Both the position numbers and the translations under genes were made by a program. A stretch of DNA of 64,000 nucleotides, taken from Methanimicrococcus blatticola. GTDB lineage: Archaea; Halobacteriota; Methanosarcinia; Methanosarcinales; Methanosarcinaceae. The notes below the pieces were generated by a model. That model searched no databases. It worked only from the letters and a program-made list of their open reading frames with translations, and was not told where the DNA came from. Of this stretch, positions 25,881-35,358 are shown one piece after another; within the stretch, counting starts at the first letter, position 1, and every line of letters begins with the position of its first letter. Location: contig NZ_SNYS01000007.1 of the NCBI RefSeq assembly GCF_004363215.1, positions 124,001 through 188,000 on the forward strand, written 5' to 3'.

Positions 25881-26933
25881 TTAAAACAACAATGAAGACA
25901 ATGTCACATTGTCCGGATAGTAAAGGGAATAGCTGTTGATTTCGGCCAGTTCCGCTGCTTTGTCGGCGGCGACATAAAGATTGCCGTAATCGTCAATTAA
26001 ACCGTATTTCAAAGCGTCTTCGCCGACATAAACTCTGCCGTCGGCAAGTTTTAAGACTTCTTCACGCGTCATTCCGCGACCTTCTGCAACATCGTTGACG
26101 AAAGTATTGAAACTGACATCAATAATGTGCTGCCAGTATGCTTTTTCTTCAGCCGTTAAACTACGGTAATCCGAGCCCATGTCTTTCATTTCACCGCTTT
26201 TGAAAACAGTGATATTGACACCGTTTTCTTCATAGATGGAAGAATTGTCGGCGTGTCTGCCGATGACACCGATTGAGCCCGTTGTTGTTCCGGGGCTTGC
26301 ATAAATGTAATCGGTTTGGGAAGCCACATAATAAGCGGCACTGGTCGCCTGATCGCCCATTGAAGTGACAACCGGAATGCCTTTGTCGCGCGCGCGCTGG
26401 ATTTCCATGTTAATTTCCTGGGAGCATGAACCGGTACCGCCGGGACTGTCGATTCTTAAAACAATCGCTTTGACACTGTTGTTATCAACGGCGGAACGGA
26501 TATGACCGCAAATGGCGTCTGAGCCTGCAATTCCGGAACCGTAAGCGTAATCGCCGGTATACATGTATCCGTTGATATGAATGACAGCAACTTTATTGCC
26601 CGAGCCGACACCGGATGCCCCTTCCGCTGCGATATAAACCGCAGAAACAAGAACAAAAAGGACGAGAACAAGACCGACAACGATCCATAATCCTTTATTG
26701 GATTTTTTCTGAGGCGGGGTCGGCGGAGCAGACGGCCGCGGAGCCGGACGAGCGGCAGGCGCAGACGGTGCGGATGACACAGGTCTCGATACAGGTCTCA
26801 ACACCGGTGCGGAAGATGCGGGAGGTGCTTTATCAGCAATGTTTTCTTCCGGTTTTGTTTCAGACACGTAACTGTAATACGGCCGATAACTGGAACCGGA
26901 GGGGGATGAACCCGCGGGAGTGTTTTGATTCAA
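25881..26933 (-). CDS. SppA-type signal peptide peptidase (S49) with Pro-rich N tail
   Basis: A 350-residue membrane-anchored serine protease. The first 77 residues are Pro/Ala/Ser-rich and would be cytoplasmic. One membrane span follows at about 80-103 (LWIVVGLVLVLFVLVSAVYI), then the ClpP-fold protease. The nucleophile Ser is in DQATSAAYYVAS and the general-base Lys in FKSGEMKDMGSDYR. Oxyanion motif DSPGGTGSC is present. Role: cleavage of remnant signal peptides (family knowledge). The start is TTG at 26933, backed by a perfect AGGAGG seven bases upstream. Confidence 0.9.
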   Translation of the reverse strand: MNQNTPAGSSPSGSSYRPYYSYVSETKPEENIADKAPPASSAPVLRPVSRPVSSAPSAPAARPAPRPSAPPTPPQKKSNKGLWIVVGLVLVLFVLVSAVYIAAEGASGVGSGNKVAVIHINGYMYTGDYAYGSGIAGSDAICGHIRSAVDNNSVKAIVLRIDSPGGTGSCSQEINMEIQRARDKGIPVVTSMGDQATSAAYYVASQTDYIYASPGTTTGSIGVIGRHADNSSIYEENGVNITVFKSGEMKDMGSDYRSLTAEEKAYWQHIIDVSFNTFVNDVAEGRGMTREEVLKLADGRVYVGEDALKYGLIDDYGNLYVAADKAAELAEINSYSLYYPDNVTLSSLLF

Positions 26934-27119
26934 TTTAAAAATCCTCCTATGATTACCAAAAACAATTTAAGAACGATGAAAACCAAAAGGTTGTTTTGAA
27001 TTAAATATTTCTCTGTTCAGCAAATACGTATACAAAATTTTATAAATTCGGGAGGACTTCATAACACCCTCTCAACGAAATTGAAGATGAATCAAAATCA
27101 TATTTATCTCATTTTCAAT

Positions 27120-27183
27120 CATTTATCAAATATATTTATCAAAATCGAATAATTATCAAATTTATCAAAACTCAAGACTTGAG
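27120..27183 (+). promoter_or_regulatory. TTTATCAAA repeats and a palindrome over the metS ribosome binding site
   Basis: Five close copies of (T)TTATCAAA occur between 27120 and 27170. They are followed by the perfect palindrome CTCAAG-A-CTTGAG (27171-27183), which overlaps the GAGG ribosome binding site of metS. A leader hairpin there would hide the site. Confidence 0.45.
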
Positions 27184-27193
27184 GAATCACAAA

Positions 27194-29365
27194 ATGAACA
27201 AAGACACAAAACCGATGATTGTCACTTGCGGGCTTCCGTACGCAAACGGAATGGCACATCTCGGTCACATGCGCACTTACGTGCCGGCGGACATTTACGT
27301 CCGTTCCCAAAGAAAACAGGGACGTGAAGTTGTCTTCATTTGCGGCTCCGACACGCACGGAACACCGGTTGTCGTCAACGCAGAAAAAGAAGGCATCACA
27401 CCAAAAGAACTGGTGACGATTTATCACAAACACTTTTCGGACATTTTCACGCGCATGGGGGTTCGTTTTGATGCGTACGGCACAACGGATGACGAAGAAA
27501 ACCATGTCAGAACCACCGACATTGTTCAAAAACTCATTGACGGCGGTTATGTTTATTCCAAAAATATTGATATTGCTTATTGCCCGCACTGCGACCGTTT
27601 CCTGCCGGACCGTTATGTGGAAGGCATCTGCCCGCACTGCAGCGCAATCGCGCGCGGCGACGAATGTGACCAAGGCTGTAAGAAACCGCTTTTCCCGGGC
27701 GAATTAATTGACCCGAGATGCGCGGTTTGCAAAAATCCCGCAGAATACAGAAGCCAGGAACATTATTTCTTCAAACTTTCCGAGTTTGACGGGTTTTTAA
27801 AAGATTATTTAGAAACATTAAAAGGAACGGACAACGCCGTCAACTACGCTAAAGGATGGGTGACACAAGGGTTGGAAGACTGGTGCATTACCCGAAATAT
27901 GGATTGGGGCGTTAAGTTCCCGGGCGTTGACGGTCTTGTCGTTTATGTTTGGGTGGATGCGCCCATCGGCTACATTGCGTTTACCGAAGAGTGGGCCAAA
28001 TCCGCCGGTGACTCTTGGGAGAAATTCTGGAAAGCCAACACAGACGGAACGTTAGCAACACAAGATTCTGAGATTGTTCACTTTATCGGCGGCGACATTG
28101 TCTACCATCACTGTATTTTCTGGCCGGCAATGTTGAAAGGTGCCGGATATTCTCTCCCGACAGACGTTGTGGCTTCGGGAATGGTTAAAATTGAAGACAA
28201 GAAATTCTCAAAGAGCCGCGGTTATGTTGTTTGGGTCGGCGAGGATTATTTGGACCAAGGATTCCACCCGGATTTGCTCCGCTTTTACTTAGCCGGCTAC
28301 ACGTCCCACACCAAGGAACTCAATTTCGGTTGGGACATGCTTCAGGAAAAAATTAACTCTGAACTCGTAGCCGTTCTCGGAAACTTGTTTTACCGGTCAC
28401 TTTTATTCGCGTCCAAAAACTTCGGCACGATTCCGAACGGAACGGTTGACCCGGAAATTTTGGAAAAGATTAAGCAGACAACGGCTGGCGCAATCAAGGC
28501 ACTTGAAGAATATGAATTTAAAAAGTATTCCGACACCGTCATGGAACTCGCGTCTTATGCCAACACGTATTTCCAGTCACATGAACCGTGGGCGCTTATT
28601 AAAACCGACAAGGACGCATGCGGCGAAGTGGTGTACAATTGCCTTCAGCTTGTGAAAGCGTTGGCTGTTCTTTTTGAACCTGTGACGCCCGGCAAAATGC
28701 AGGAAGCGTGGATTCAGCTCGGTCTTGACGGAAATGTGGCGGATGTTCTTTATGACGAAGCACTTGTGCCGCTTGTGCCGGGATCGGATCTTGGTAAGCC
28801 TGAAATTTTGTTTACGAAATTAGAAGATGACAAGATTGCGGAAATGGATGAAATCGCCAAGAAGCGTGTTCATTTGGCAATGAAGGAAGCCGGTTTGGTG
28901 CCGGATGAAGAAAAATTAGTGGAAAACGCAAAGAAAGAAAAAGGCGGCAAAAACGCGCCGAAATGCGCTTGCGCCGCGGGTGAAAAAATGGATGCAGAAA
29001 ACAAAGCTGAAAATGCAAATGAACCGGAATTATTGCCTGAAATTACGATTGATGATTTCTTCAAAACACAAATCAAAGTCGGAAAAATCATTTCCGCTGA
29101 AATTATTGAGAAATCAGAAAAGCTTTACAAAATCATGGTCGATGTCGGCGAGCCTGAACCGCGCCAAATTGTTTCAGGCATTCGCGCATACTACACAACA
29201 GAAGAGCTTGTCGGCAAAACTGTTTGTGTGATTGTCAATTTGAAAGCGGCAAAATTGTGCGGCGTGAAGTCGCAGGGCATGATTTTAGCGGCCGATGACG
29301 GCAACGGCAAAGTTTCTCTTTTGATGCCGGACCAGGATTTGGAACCCGGATCTGACGTTTGCTGA
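27194..29365 (+). CDS. metG: Methionyl-tRNA synthetase with C-terminal tRNA-binding domain
   Basis: A 723-residue class I synthetase. The HIGH motif reads HLGH near residue 22 and KMSKS reads KFSKS near residue 335. The connective peptide holds paired zinc knuckles (CPHC..CPHC and CDQGC..CAVC). A Cys-containing charged linker ([13 protein letters not shown]) leads to a C-terminal Trbp111/EMAP-II-like domain starting at [13 protein letters not shown], which binds tRNA and dimerises. GAGG nine bases before the ATG at 27194 fixes the start; the TTG at 27179 lacks a site. A hairpin terminator follows. Confidence 0.96.
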   Translation: MNKDTKPMIVTCGLPYANGMAHLGHMRTYVPADIYVRSQRKQGREVVFICGSDTHGTPVVVNAEKEGITPKELVTIYHKHFSDIFTRMGVRFDAYGTTDDEENHVRTTDIVQKLIDGGYVYSKNIDIAYCPHCDRFLPDRYVEGICPHCSAIARGDECDQGCKKPLFPGELIDPRCAVCKNPAEYRSQEHYFFKLSEFDGFLKDYLETLKGTDNAVNYAKGWVTQGLEDWCITRNMDWGVKFPGVDGLVVYVWVDAPIGYIAFTEEWAKSAGDSWEKFWKANTDGTLATQDSEIVHFIGGDIVYHHCIFWPAMLKGAGYSLPTDVVASGMVKIEDKKFSKSRGYVVWVGEDYLDQGFHPDLLRFYLAGYTSHTKELNFGWDMLQEKINSELVAVLGNLFYRSLLFASKNFGTIPNGTVDPEILEKIKQTTAGAIKALEEYEFKKYSDTVMELASYANTYFQSHEPWALIKTDKDACGEVVYNCLQLVKALAVLFEPVTPGKMQEAWIQLGLDGNVADVLYDEALVPLVPGSDLGKPEILFTKLEDDKIAEMDEIAKKRVHLAMKEAGLVPDEEKLVENAKKEKGGKNAPKCACAAGEKMDAENKAENANEPELLPEITIDDFFKTQIKVGKIISAEIIEKSEKLYKIMVDVGEPEPRQIVSGIRAYYTTEELVGKTVCVIVNLKAAKLCGVKSQGMILAADDGNGKVSLLMPDQDLEPGSDVC

Positions 29366-29375
29366 TTATGAAAGC

Positions 29376-29408
29376 GAAACGGGAAATCCGTTTCATTTCT
29401 GTTTTATT
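29376..29408 (+). terminator. Hairpin plus T tract after metS
   Basis: GAAACGG pairs with CCGTTTC around a short loop, then CATTTCTGTTTTATTTT. The convergent KilA-N remnant stops inside it. Confidence 0.65.
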
Positions 29409-29753
29409 TTAAATACGTATCGCGTTTTGTTTGTTTTTTGAAAAGCGGAGCGGTTCGCGCACGGCGGCAACCGCAAAAATCGAGCCTGCCATTGATCTAA
29501 AGTGGTCAAATTCGACCACTTTAAAATCAGGGTTGTAAATTGTTTCCCATGTTCCTAAAAATTCGAGAGTATTTCTATTTCTCATCCAGTTTTTAATGAT
29601 ATCAGCCGGCCTTGAAAGATTTGATTTTGCATTTGCAATATCGGTTATGCAAATAAAATCTTCTTTATCAAAAGATGAAACTGAGATTTCAATATCATTC
29701 ACTGTAATCGTTATATTTTTTCCATTCACTGTATCTTCCCTCTGATCTGCCAT
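29409..29753 (-). pseudogene. Truncated KilA-N domain gene
   Basis: The 114-residue frame begins like a KilA-N domain: DFICITDIANAKSN, then RPADIIKNWMRNRNTLEFLGTWETIYNPDFKVVEFDHFRSMAG, matching the conserved core of this DNA-binding domain of phages and mobile elements. After AGS the expected continuation (a longer domain of 100 or more residues ending in a coiled region) is missing and the sequence becomes Ala/Val/Arg-rich without similarity. The remaining sequence to metS is under 50 bases. A deletion or frameshift probably removed the rest. The ATG at 29753 is next to a TTG; no strong ribosome binding site is seen. Confidence 0.65.
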
Positions 29754-29876
29754 CAACCAAATTTAAAGAGATGACAACCTAAAGCGGAAGATATGTAAAA
29801 TAAGAGGATTTTGTAAAAATAGAAAACTTTTTATTGGTTTTTTGGGGAAAGGAAAGGATTAGTTCTTCAAATCGTC

Positions 29877-30893
29877 TCACTTCTTCTCAGGCACTTTCCG
29901 CTCTTCAATCGTCTCAATCAGATCTTCCGGCCCGCTCATTTTCACAAGTTCTTTTTTCTCGATGAACGCGGTGCTTTCAACGGATTTGACTTTGGAATTG
30001 CCGTTGATTAAGAAAACGGCATCTGTTTGCAAAACATCGGAGATGCTGCTCATCAAATGCGCGCGCTTGAGCGTGGAGGCGTTGTATTTGCTGACGCCTG
30101 TTAAAATGACGGAATTTTTGTCTTTGGAAACGGCGCGGAAAGGCGCGTGAGCGGTTTCTTTCACGTCAAAGCCGAGCGTTGAGACGTAAGTCAATAATTC
30201 ATTTTCGGCGACGGTTTCTGAACTCGGCGGTTTGTTTTCGCCGGAAATTGAACCGCCGACTTTAACGGGATTCGGATTGGACGGTTCTGCCGTCGTTTTT
30301 TGGTTCATCAAAACCGTCGGGTTTAAAATATCAATCGGCTGCGCCAGTTCAATTTGAAGCAAATCTTCGAGAATTAAAACAGTATCAATTGACGCGTGCA
30401 TTCCTTCTTCTTCATACTTGCTGATCGTGCGGCGGGAAACGCCGATGATGCCGGCAAGCGATCCGAGTGACAGGTTGTTTTCGATGCGCGCTTCTTTGAG
30501 TGCGTTGCCGTCAATCGGCACGTAAAGTCCGCCGGGTGATGCTGAGACTAATGGCGGGATGCCTTCGATGAAATAATCGTAAAATGTGTGAATGTTGACG
30601 GCTGTAATTTTGTAGCGCATATAAATGACGTTATCTTCCAGCGGCTGATCACGTGTTTTTTCGCCGATGACAAGCGGCGTTCCGCCGAGAATTTCTGAGA
30701 GAACGCGCATTTCGTTTGCGGTTTCTTCCGTCAAACCGTCGAGATTGAGTAAAATTTTGCATAAAAGCAAGGTGTCTCCTCGGCGGGCAGCAATATCAAA
30801 ACTCCGGGGGCGAATATCGCAGCGGTCAGAGACCATAAACCCGGCGTGCCGAAGCACTTCAATTGTCTGGTCGACAAGGATATCTCGAGACAT
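29877..30893 (-). CDS. Archaeal XRE-type transcriptional regulator (COG1395)
   Basis: A 338-residue predicted regulator of the COG1395 family found in most euryarchaea. An N-terminal endonuclease-like alpha/beta domain (SFDIAARRGDTLLLCKILLN) occupies about 1-120. A lambda-repressor-type helix-turn-helix follows at about 130-190: LKEARIENNLSLGSLAGIIGVSRRTISKYEEEG. The C-terminal part repeats a restriction-endonuclease-like fold pattern (NSVILTGVSKYNASTLKRA). Targets are unknown. It is monocistronic and leftward, with a spacer before tRNA-Ser. Confidence 0.85.
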   Translation of the reverse strand: MSRDILVDQTIEVLRHAGFMVSDRCDIRPRSFDIAARRGDTLLLCKILLNLDGLTEETANEMRVLSEILGGTPLVIGEKTRDQPLEDNVIYMRYKITAVNIHTFYDYFIEGIPPLVSASPGGLYVPIDGNALKEARIENNLSLGSLAGIIGVSRRTISKYEEEGMHASIDTVLILEDLLQIELAQPIDILNPTVLMNQKTTAEPSNPNPVKVGGSISGENKPPSSETVAENELLTYVSTLGFDVKETAHAPFRAVSKDKNSVILTGVSKYNASTLKRAHLMSSISDVLQTDAVFLINGNSKVKSVESTAFIEKKELVKMSGPEDLIETIEERKVPEKK

Positions 30894-31034
30894 TCTGATT
30901 CCAAATTATGAATGCGGGTCTATATAAAAGTTCTTAAAAAGGAAAAAAGAAAATAAAAATAGAAACAAAATTAGAAGACAATAATTACCGGAAAATGCAA
31001 TAATATAATAAGTTGAAAATTTAAATATGATTTT

Positions 31035-31595
31035 ATGAAAAACACCGGTCGTTTACAAGAATTAAAAAACCGATTCAAAAATCTGTTATCGGGAGATATT
31101 TATCATATCGGTTTTGAAATCGGTATTCTTCTGAAAGGACTCAACGGCGTTTTTCAAATTGTCGGCGGCGTTTTAATGTTGTTTATGAGCCCGGCAAGAG
31201 TTCAGGAAATTATGGTTTGGCTGGCTCAAAGCGAATGGGCGGAGGAGCCGACCGATTCAATTGTCAAAATAATCATCGGGCTCAGTCAAAATTTCTCAAT
31301 TGATCTTCAGAATTTTTTCATATTGTATCTTCTCTCACACGGAATTGCAAAATCATTCATCGTGTACGCACTTCTGAAACGAAAATTGTGGGCATATCCG
31401 CTTTCGATGATGCTTTTAATCGCGTTTATCATCTACCAGATTTACAAATACACGATTACACCGTCTGTATTTTTGATTCTGTTGACGATTTTTGATATTT
31501 TAATGATCGTGTTGACATACATCGAATACACCCGCGTGAAAAAAAGACAGCGAAGCGAGATAAAATTCAATGAAACAACCGATGAAAAGAGATGA
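31035..31595 (+). CDS. DUF2127 integral membrane protein
   Basis: A 186-residue membrane protein with four predicted spans. It matches the DUF2127 pattern: EIGILLKGLNGVFQIVGGVLMLF at the start, a conserved HGIAKSFIVYALLKRKLWAYP in the middle, then two further hydrophobic stretches. The C terminus is basic and polar. Function unknown. The frame ends in a GATGAAACA-type simple repeat that continues to 31688. Confidence 0.8.
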   Translation: MKNTGRLQELKNRFKNLLSGDIYHIGFEIGILLKGLNGVFQIVGGVLMLFMSPARVQEIMVWLAQSEWAEEPTDSIVKIIIGLSQNFSIDLQNFFILYLLSHGIAKSFIVYALLKRKLWAYPLSMMLLIAFIIYQIYKYTITPSVFLILLTIFDILMIVLTYIEYTRVKKRQRSEIKFNETTDEKR

Positions 31596-31688
31596 AACAA
31601 AAGAAACAAAACCAATGAAACAAAACTGATGAAACAAAAGAAATAAAACCGATAAAACAAAAATGAAATAAAAATGAAATAAAAATAG
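31590..31688. repeat. GATGAAACAAAAGAAA simple repeat
   Basis: Degenerate tandem copies of (ga)tgaaacaaaa and tgaaataaaa fill the gap between the DUF2127 stop and tRNA-Ser. On the lower strand this is a U-rich stretch after the tRNA 3' end and may serve as its terminator. Confidence 0.55.
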
Positions 31689-31771
31689 CGCCCGATGCAG
31701 GATTTGAACTTGCGCTCTTCGAAGAAGAAGTGGTTTTCGAGACCACCGCCTTACCACTAGACTAACCGGGC
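31689..31771 (-). tRNA. tRNA-Ser (CGA)
   Basis: An 83-nt class II tRNA. Acceptor GCCCGGU/AUCGGGC, discriminator G73, anticodon stem GUGGU/ACCAC, anticodon CGA, long variable arm with stem UCUUC/GAAGA. The T stem GCAAG/CCUGC has one A-C mismatch. No encoded CCA. Confidence 0.93.
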
Positions 31772-32004
31772 ATGAAAATACAATGAAAACTGAGAGAAAA
31801 CAACTCAGCGTTCTTTGTTAATACTGTTTTTCATATAAATACTTTTAAGTTTTATGAAAAAACGAATAGTTTCACCTTGACACCTTTCAATATTTATCTG
31901 AAAATATTCATTGTTCAGACAGAAATTTAAAAAGGTTTATCATAGGATTGAAACATTTACTTCTTTCCAATTTATTGTAATTTTCTTTAAAATTCGGTGA
32001 CATC

Positions 32005-34110
32005 ATGGTTGTTGACGAAAAATGGAATAAAAAGTTAAAGGACTTCTTAAAGCGGTACCATCAGGACGACATTTTGGAACTCGCGAACAGCTATCCCGAT
32101 AAGCGCAGCCTAACTGTCAATTACGACAAACTGGAAGTTTTCGACCGTGACATCGCGCGCGATTTGATGGAAGATCCCGAATCGGTGATTCTTTCTTTAG
32201 AATTCGCGCTTAAAGATATGGATTTGCCGACATCGAAAAACATGGAAAATGCGCACGTCCGCGTCATTAATATTCCGAACAGGATTCCGATTCGTGATTT
32301 GAGAAGCAAACACCTTTCTAAATTTATCGCCATTGAAGGCATGATTCGACGGGCAACGGAAGTCCGCCCGCGCATTACAAAAGCAGCATTTAAATGTATG
32401 CGCTGCGACACGATTACATATGTTGAGCAGCCCGGAAACAAATTAGATGAACCGTATTCCGGCTGTGAAAATGAAAACTGCGGCAAACGCGGCCCGTTCA
32501 AACTCGTGATTGAGCAATCCGAATTTATTGATTCCCAAAAAGGACAAATCCAGGAATCACCGGAAAGCCTTAAAGGCGGCTCGAATCCGCAAAGCATTGA
32601 AATCAATTTCAATGACGATTTGACGGGACAAATTTCCCCGGGTGACCGCGTGATTGTCAACGGCATTCTGCGATCCGTTCCGCGCGCGCTCCGTGAAGGG
32701 AAATCTACCTTTTATGACTTGGTTTTGGATGCCAATTCCATTGAACGTCTCGACCAGGAATACGACGAGCTTGACATTACCGCTGAAGAAGAAGAACAGA
32801 TTTTAGAGCTCAGCCGCGACCCTGAAGTTTATGACAAAATTGTCGCGTCTATCGCGCCGACCATTTACGGCAACGAGCATGTGAAACGCGCGCTCATGTA
32901 CCAGCTTTTCTCGGGCGTTGTTAAGCAGTTCCCGGACGGAACGCGAACAAGAGGCGATATTCACGTTATTCTTGTCGGTGACCCCGGTGTTGCAAAAAGT
33001 CAGTTGTTGAGATACATCGTCAAACTTTCTCCGCGCGGTGTTTTTGCATCCGGCAAAAGTGCTTCTGCGAGCGGTTTGACGGCAGCGGCTGTTAAAGATG
33101 ACATGGGCGACGGACGCTGGACAATTGAAGGCGGCGCGCTTGTCATGGCTGACATGGGTATTGCGGCCGTTGACGAAATGGACAAAATGCGTGACGAAGA
33201 TAAAAGTTCGCTTCACGAAGCCATGGAACAGCAAACCATCAGTATTGCAAAAGCCGGCATTATCGCAACCTTGAAATCAAGATGCGCATTGCTCGGCGCG
33301 GCAAATCCGGTTTACGGCCGTTTCAACCGTTATGAAAGTTTGGCGGATCAAATAGATATGCCGCCGGCACTTTTGTCCCGTTTCGATTTGATTTTCCTTT
33401 TACTCGATGTTCCCGAAAGCCAAATGGATACCAAAATCGCCGAACACGTTCTTCAAACCCATTACGCCGGCGAATTGATGCAGCACAAAAATAACATTTC
33501 CTCTTCCGATATTACGCAGGAATACATTGATTCGCAAATGACCAACGTCATTCCCGAAATTGATCCTGACCTGCTTCGAAAATACGTCGCGTATTCCAGA
33601 AGAAACGTGTACCCGATCATGGACGATGATGCCAGAATGCATTTGGTTGATTTTTATACCAGCCTCAGAAAGCAGGGCGAAGGCAAAAACACGCCCATTC
33701 CCGTGACCGCGCGTCAGTTAGAAGCACTGATCAGACTGGCCGAAGCAAGCGCCCGCGTTCGCCTCAGCAACCGCGTGACGATGGATGATGCGATCCGAAC
33801 AACCGATATCACAATGGAATGCCTGAAAAATGTCGGTATTGACCCGACGACCGGCATGCTGGATGCAAGCATTATCAATTCCGGCGTCAGCCAATCCCAG
33901 CGAGACAAAATCGGCGTTGTAAAAGATATTATCCGAACAATTTCCGAGAGATCACAAGGCGGAGTCGCATCTCGAAAAGAAGTGCAGGCCGAAGCTGAAA
34001 AATCAGGAATCAGTGCTGAAGAGCTTGAAGTGTACATCCATAAAATGAGCAGCAAAGGGGACATTTACAGCCCGCCGGGATCTGACGGTTACAAACTTTC
34101 GAGTAAATAA
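32005..34110 (+). CDS. mcm: Replicative minichromosome maintenance helicase MCM
   Basis: A 701-residue archaeal MCM, the hexameric 3'-5' replicative helicase. The N-terminal part (1-265) contains the zinc ribbon CMRC...CENENC and the OB hairpin. The AAA+ core has Walker A GDPGVAKSQ, Walker B AAVDEMDKM, sensor I LLGAANPVYG and arginine finger SRFDL. A C-terminal winged helix ends at SPPGSDGYKLSSK. GGTGA before ATG at 32005 supports the start. It is followed ten bases later by the DUF424 frame. GINS51 and PriS, its replisome partners, are at 55-57 kb. Confidence 0.97.
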   Translation: MVVDEKWNKKLKDFLKRYHQDDILELANSYPDKRSLTVNYDKLEVFDRDIARDLMEDPESVILSLEFALKDMDLPTSKNMENAHVRVINIPNRIPIRDLRSKHLSKFIAIEGMIRRATEVRPRITKAAFKCMRCDTITYVEQPGNKLDEPYSGCENENCGKRGPFKLVIEQSEFIDSQKGQIQESPESLKGGSNPQSIEINFNDDLTGQISPGDRVIVNGILRSVPRALREGKSTFYDLVLDANSIERLDQEYDELDITAEEEEQILELSRDPEVYDKIVASIAPTIYGNEHVKRALMYQLFSGVVKQFPDGTRTRGDIHVILVGDPGVAKSQLLRYIVKLSPRGVFASGKSASASGLTAAAVKDDMGDGRWTIEGGALVMADMGIAAVDEMDKMRDEDKSSLHEAMEQQTISIAKAGIIATLKSRCALLGAANPVYGRFNRYESLADQIDMPPALLSRFDLIFLLLDVPESQMDTKIAEHVLQTHYAGELMQHKNNISSSDITQEYIDSQMTNVIPEIDPDLLRKYVAYSRRNVYPIMDDDARMHLVDFYTSLRKQGEGKNTPIPVTARQLEALIRLAEASARVRLSNRVTMDDAIRTTDITMECLKNVGIDPTTGMLDASIINSGVSQSQRDKIGVVKDIIRTISERSQGGVASRKEVQAEAEKSGISAEELEVYIHKMSSKGDIYSPPGSDGYKLSSK

Positions 34111-34144
34111 GAAGGGTATAATGAAGAGGGAAATGAGGGAAAAC

Positions 34145-34435
34145 ATGTACGTTAAAACTTATAAAACCGAAAAACATTTCATGGTGGCGGCCTGTGACAA
34201 AGAGCTCATCGGCCAAACCCTTAAAAATGAAAAATGTGAAATCAAAGTCAACGCGTCATTTTATCAAGGCGAAGAAACAACGGAAGATGTTCTTGAAGAT
34301 CTGCTGATGCGTGCGACAACCGCCAACCTGATCGGCCAAAAAGCAGTTGCCTGCGCAGTCAGATGCGGGATTGTTGATCCAAACACGGCAATCTACTTTG
34401 ATGAAATTCCGCACGCATTGTATTTTACACTGTGA
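34145..34435 (+). CDS. DUF424 archaeal protein
   Basis: A 96-residue archaeal protein of the DUF424 family (COG2412), function unknown. It starts MYVKTYKTEKHFMVAACDKELIG, continues with a conserved acidic segment (EETTEDVLEDLLMRATTANLIG), and ends DPNTAIYFDEIPHALYFTL. GAGGGA a few bases before the ATG at 34145 is preferred over the ATG at 34121. It lies 34 bases after mcm and is probably cotranscribed. In other archaea the family often neighbours translation genes. Confidence 0.85.
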   Translation: MYVKTYKTEKHFMVAACDKELIGQTLKNEKCEIKVNASFYQGEETTEDVLEDLLMRATTANLIGQKAVACAVRCGIVDPNTAIYFDEIPHALYFTL

Positions 34436-34688
34436 TCAGACAGCAAAACAGAGTCAAAGCATTTAAATAATTCAAATTGAATCTTATCCAAAAAAAATGA
34501 AAGATAACGTCTGTTTTTTCGAAACGGCGGCATATAAAACCGGAACAGAAAAACCCTCATTTTTTGAATCAAAAACAGTAATTGATTTTCAATAATTTTC
34601 GATTGAACGCTTTTACATTTATTATTTAAATTATTATTTAAAATTAGAAGACAATTAACTTCAATAAACTAAATTAAAAAATACAAAT

Positions 34689-34732
34689 AAAAACGCGAGG
34701 TCGCATAACTGCAGAATGTGACCGCCGTTTTT
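34689..34732 (+). promoter_or_regulatory. Leader hairpin before the coiled-coil operon
   Basis: AAAACG/CGTTTT and GGTCGCAT/ATGTGACC form an interrupted stem around a nine-base loop, ending in TTTTTC 30 bases before the GTG start. It could be an attenuator or a processing site. The rest of the 34436-34761 spacer shows only TATA-like AT-rich sequence. Confidence 0.4.
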
Positions 34733-34761
34733 CAAAGAGTATTGCCTTTTCAGGTGATAGT

Positions 34762-35349
34762 GTGCAAACTGAAGAAATCAGAATCTTAGAACGAAATGAA
34801 CTCATTTCTGCCGTTGTTGAAAAACACGAACGCTTAATTGCGGAATATCAGGCAGAATTCGATGCGCTGACAACAACTTCCACCGGTTTGGAAACGGAAA
34901 TTGAAGACTTAAAAACGCGCATTGCCGATAATGAAGAAAAAACCGGTGTTTTTGACGAGAAAAAACACCACTCCGGTCATGAAGCGGCAGAAGAATTGAA
35001 GAAGTTGGACCTCAAGCCGATGGATGTTGAAAAGATCGAAGCCGGCATTACCGCTTTGAATTCCGACAAAACCTCCGACACCGCAGAGGAGAGAAAAGCC
35101 GTTTATGAAACATTACGCTCGGACATTAACGCAGCAGAAGGCGGCGACAAATCCGCACTTTTGGCAAAAATTGATGCCGCTTACCAAGCTTATGTTGAAG
35201 AATACACTTTAAAAGAAGCATTGGACGCTGACAAAAAACTCCTGGTTCAAAAACAGGGAGAAGTCACGGAAAACAAAAGAGCGGACTGGCTTTCCAGAAG
35301 AATTGACAGCCATAAAGAGTCCTTGGAATACTGGAAAGAGATGAAGTGA
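34762..35349 (+). CDS. Coiled-coil protein, first gene of pair
   Basis: A 195-residue, highly charged, almost wholly helical protein with no membrane segment and no enzymatic motif. Heptad-like stretches run at about 5-75 and 130-190. It starts at GTG 34762 with AGGTGA four bases upstream. Not recognised at family level beyond being an archaeal coiled coil. It ends ten bases before the next coiled-coil gene, so the two probably form one operon and perhaps one complex. Confidence 0.75.
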   Translation: MQTEEIRILERNELISAVVEKHERLIAEYQAEFDALTTTSTGLETEIEDLKTRIADNEEKTGVFDEKKHHSGHEAAEELKKLDLKPMDVEKIEAGITALNSDKTSDTAEERKAVYETLRSDINAAEGGDKSALLAKIDAAYQAYVEEYTLKEALDADKKLLVQKQGEVTENKRADWLSRRIDSHKESLEYWKEMK

Positions 35350-35358
35350 GGACTTAAA

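Noticed and set aside
34498-34596. 32-codon ORF starting MKDNVCFFET
   Set aside because: No ribosome binding site, and it overlaps a TATA-like element; too short to support.
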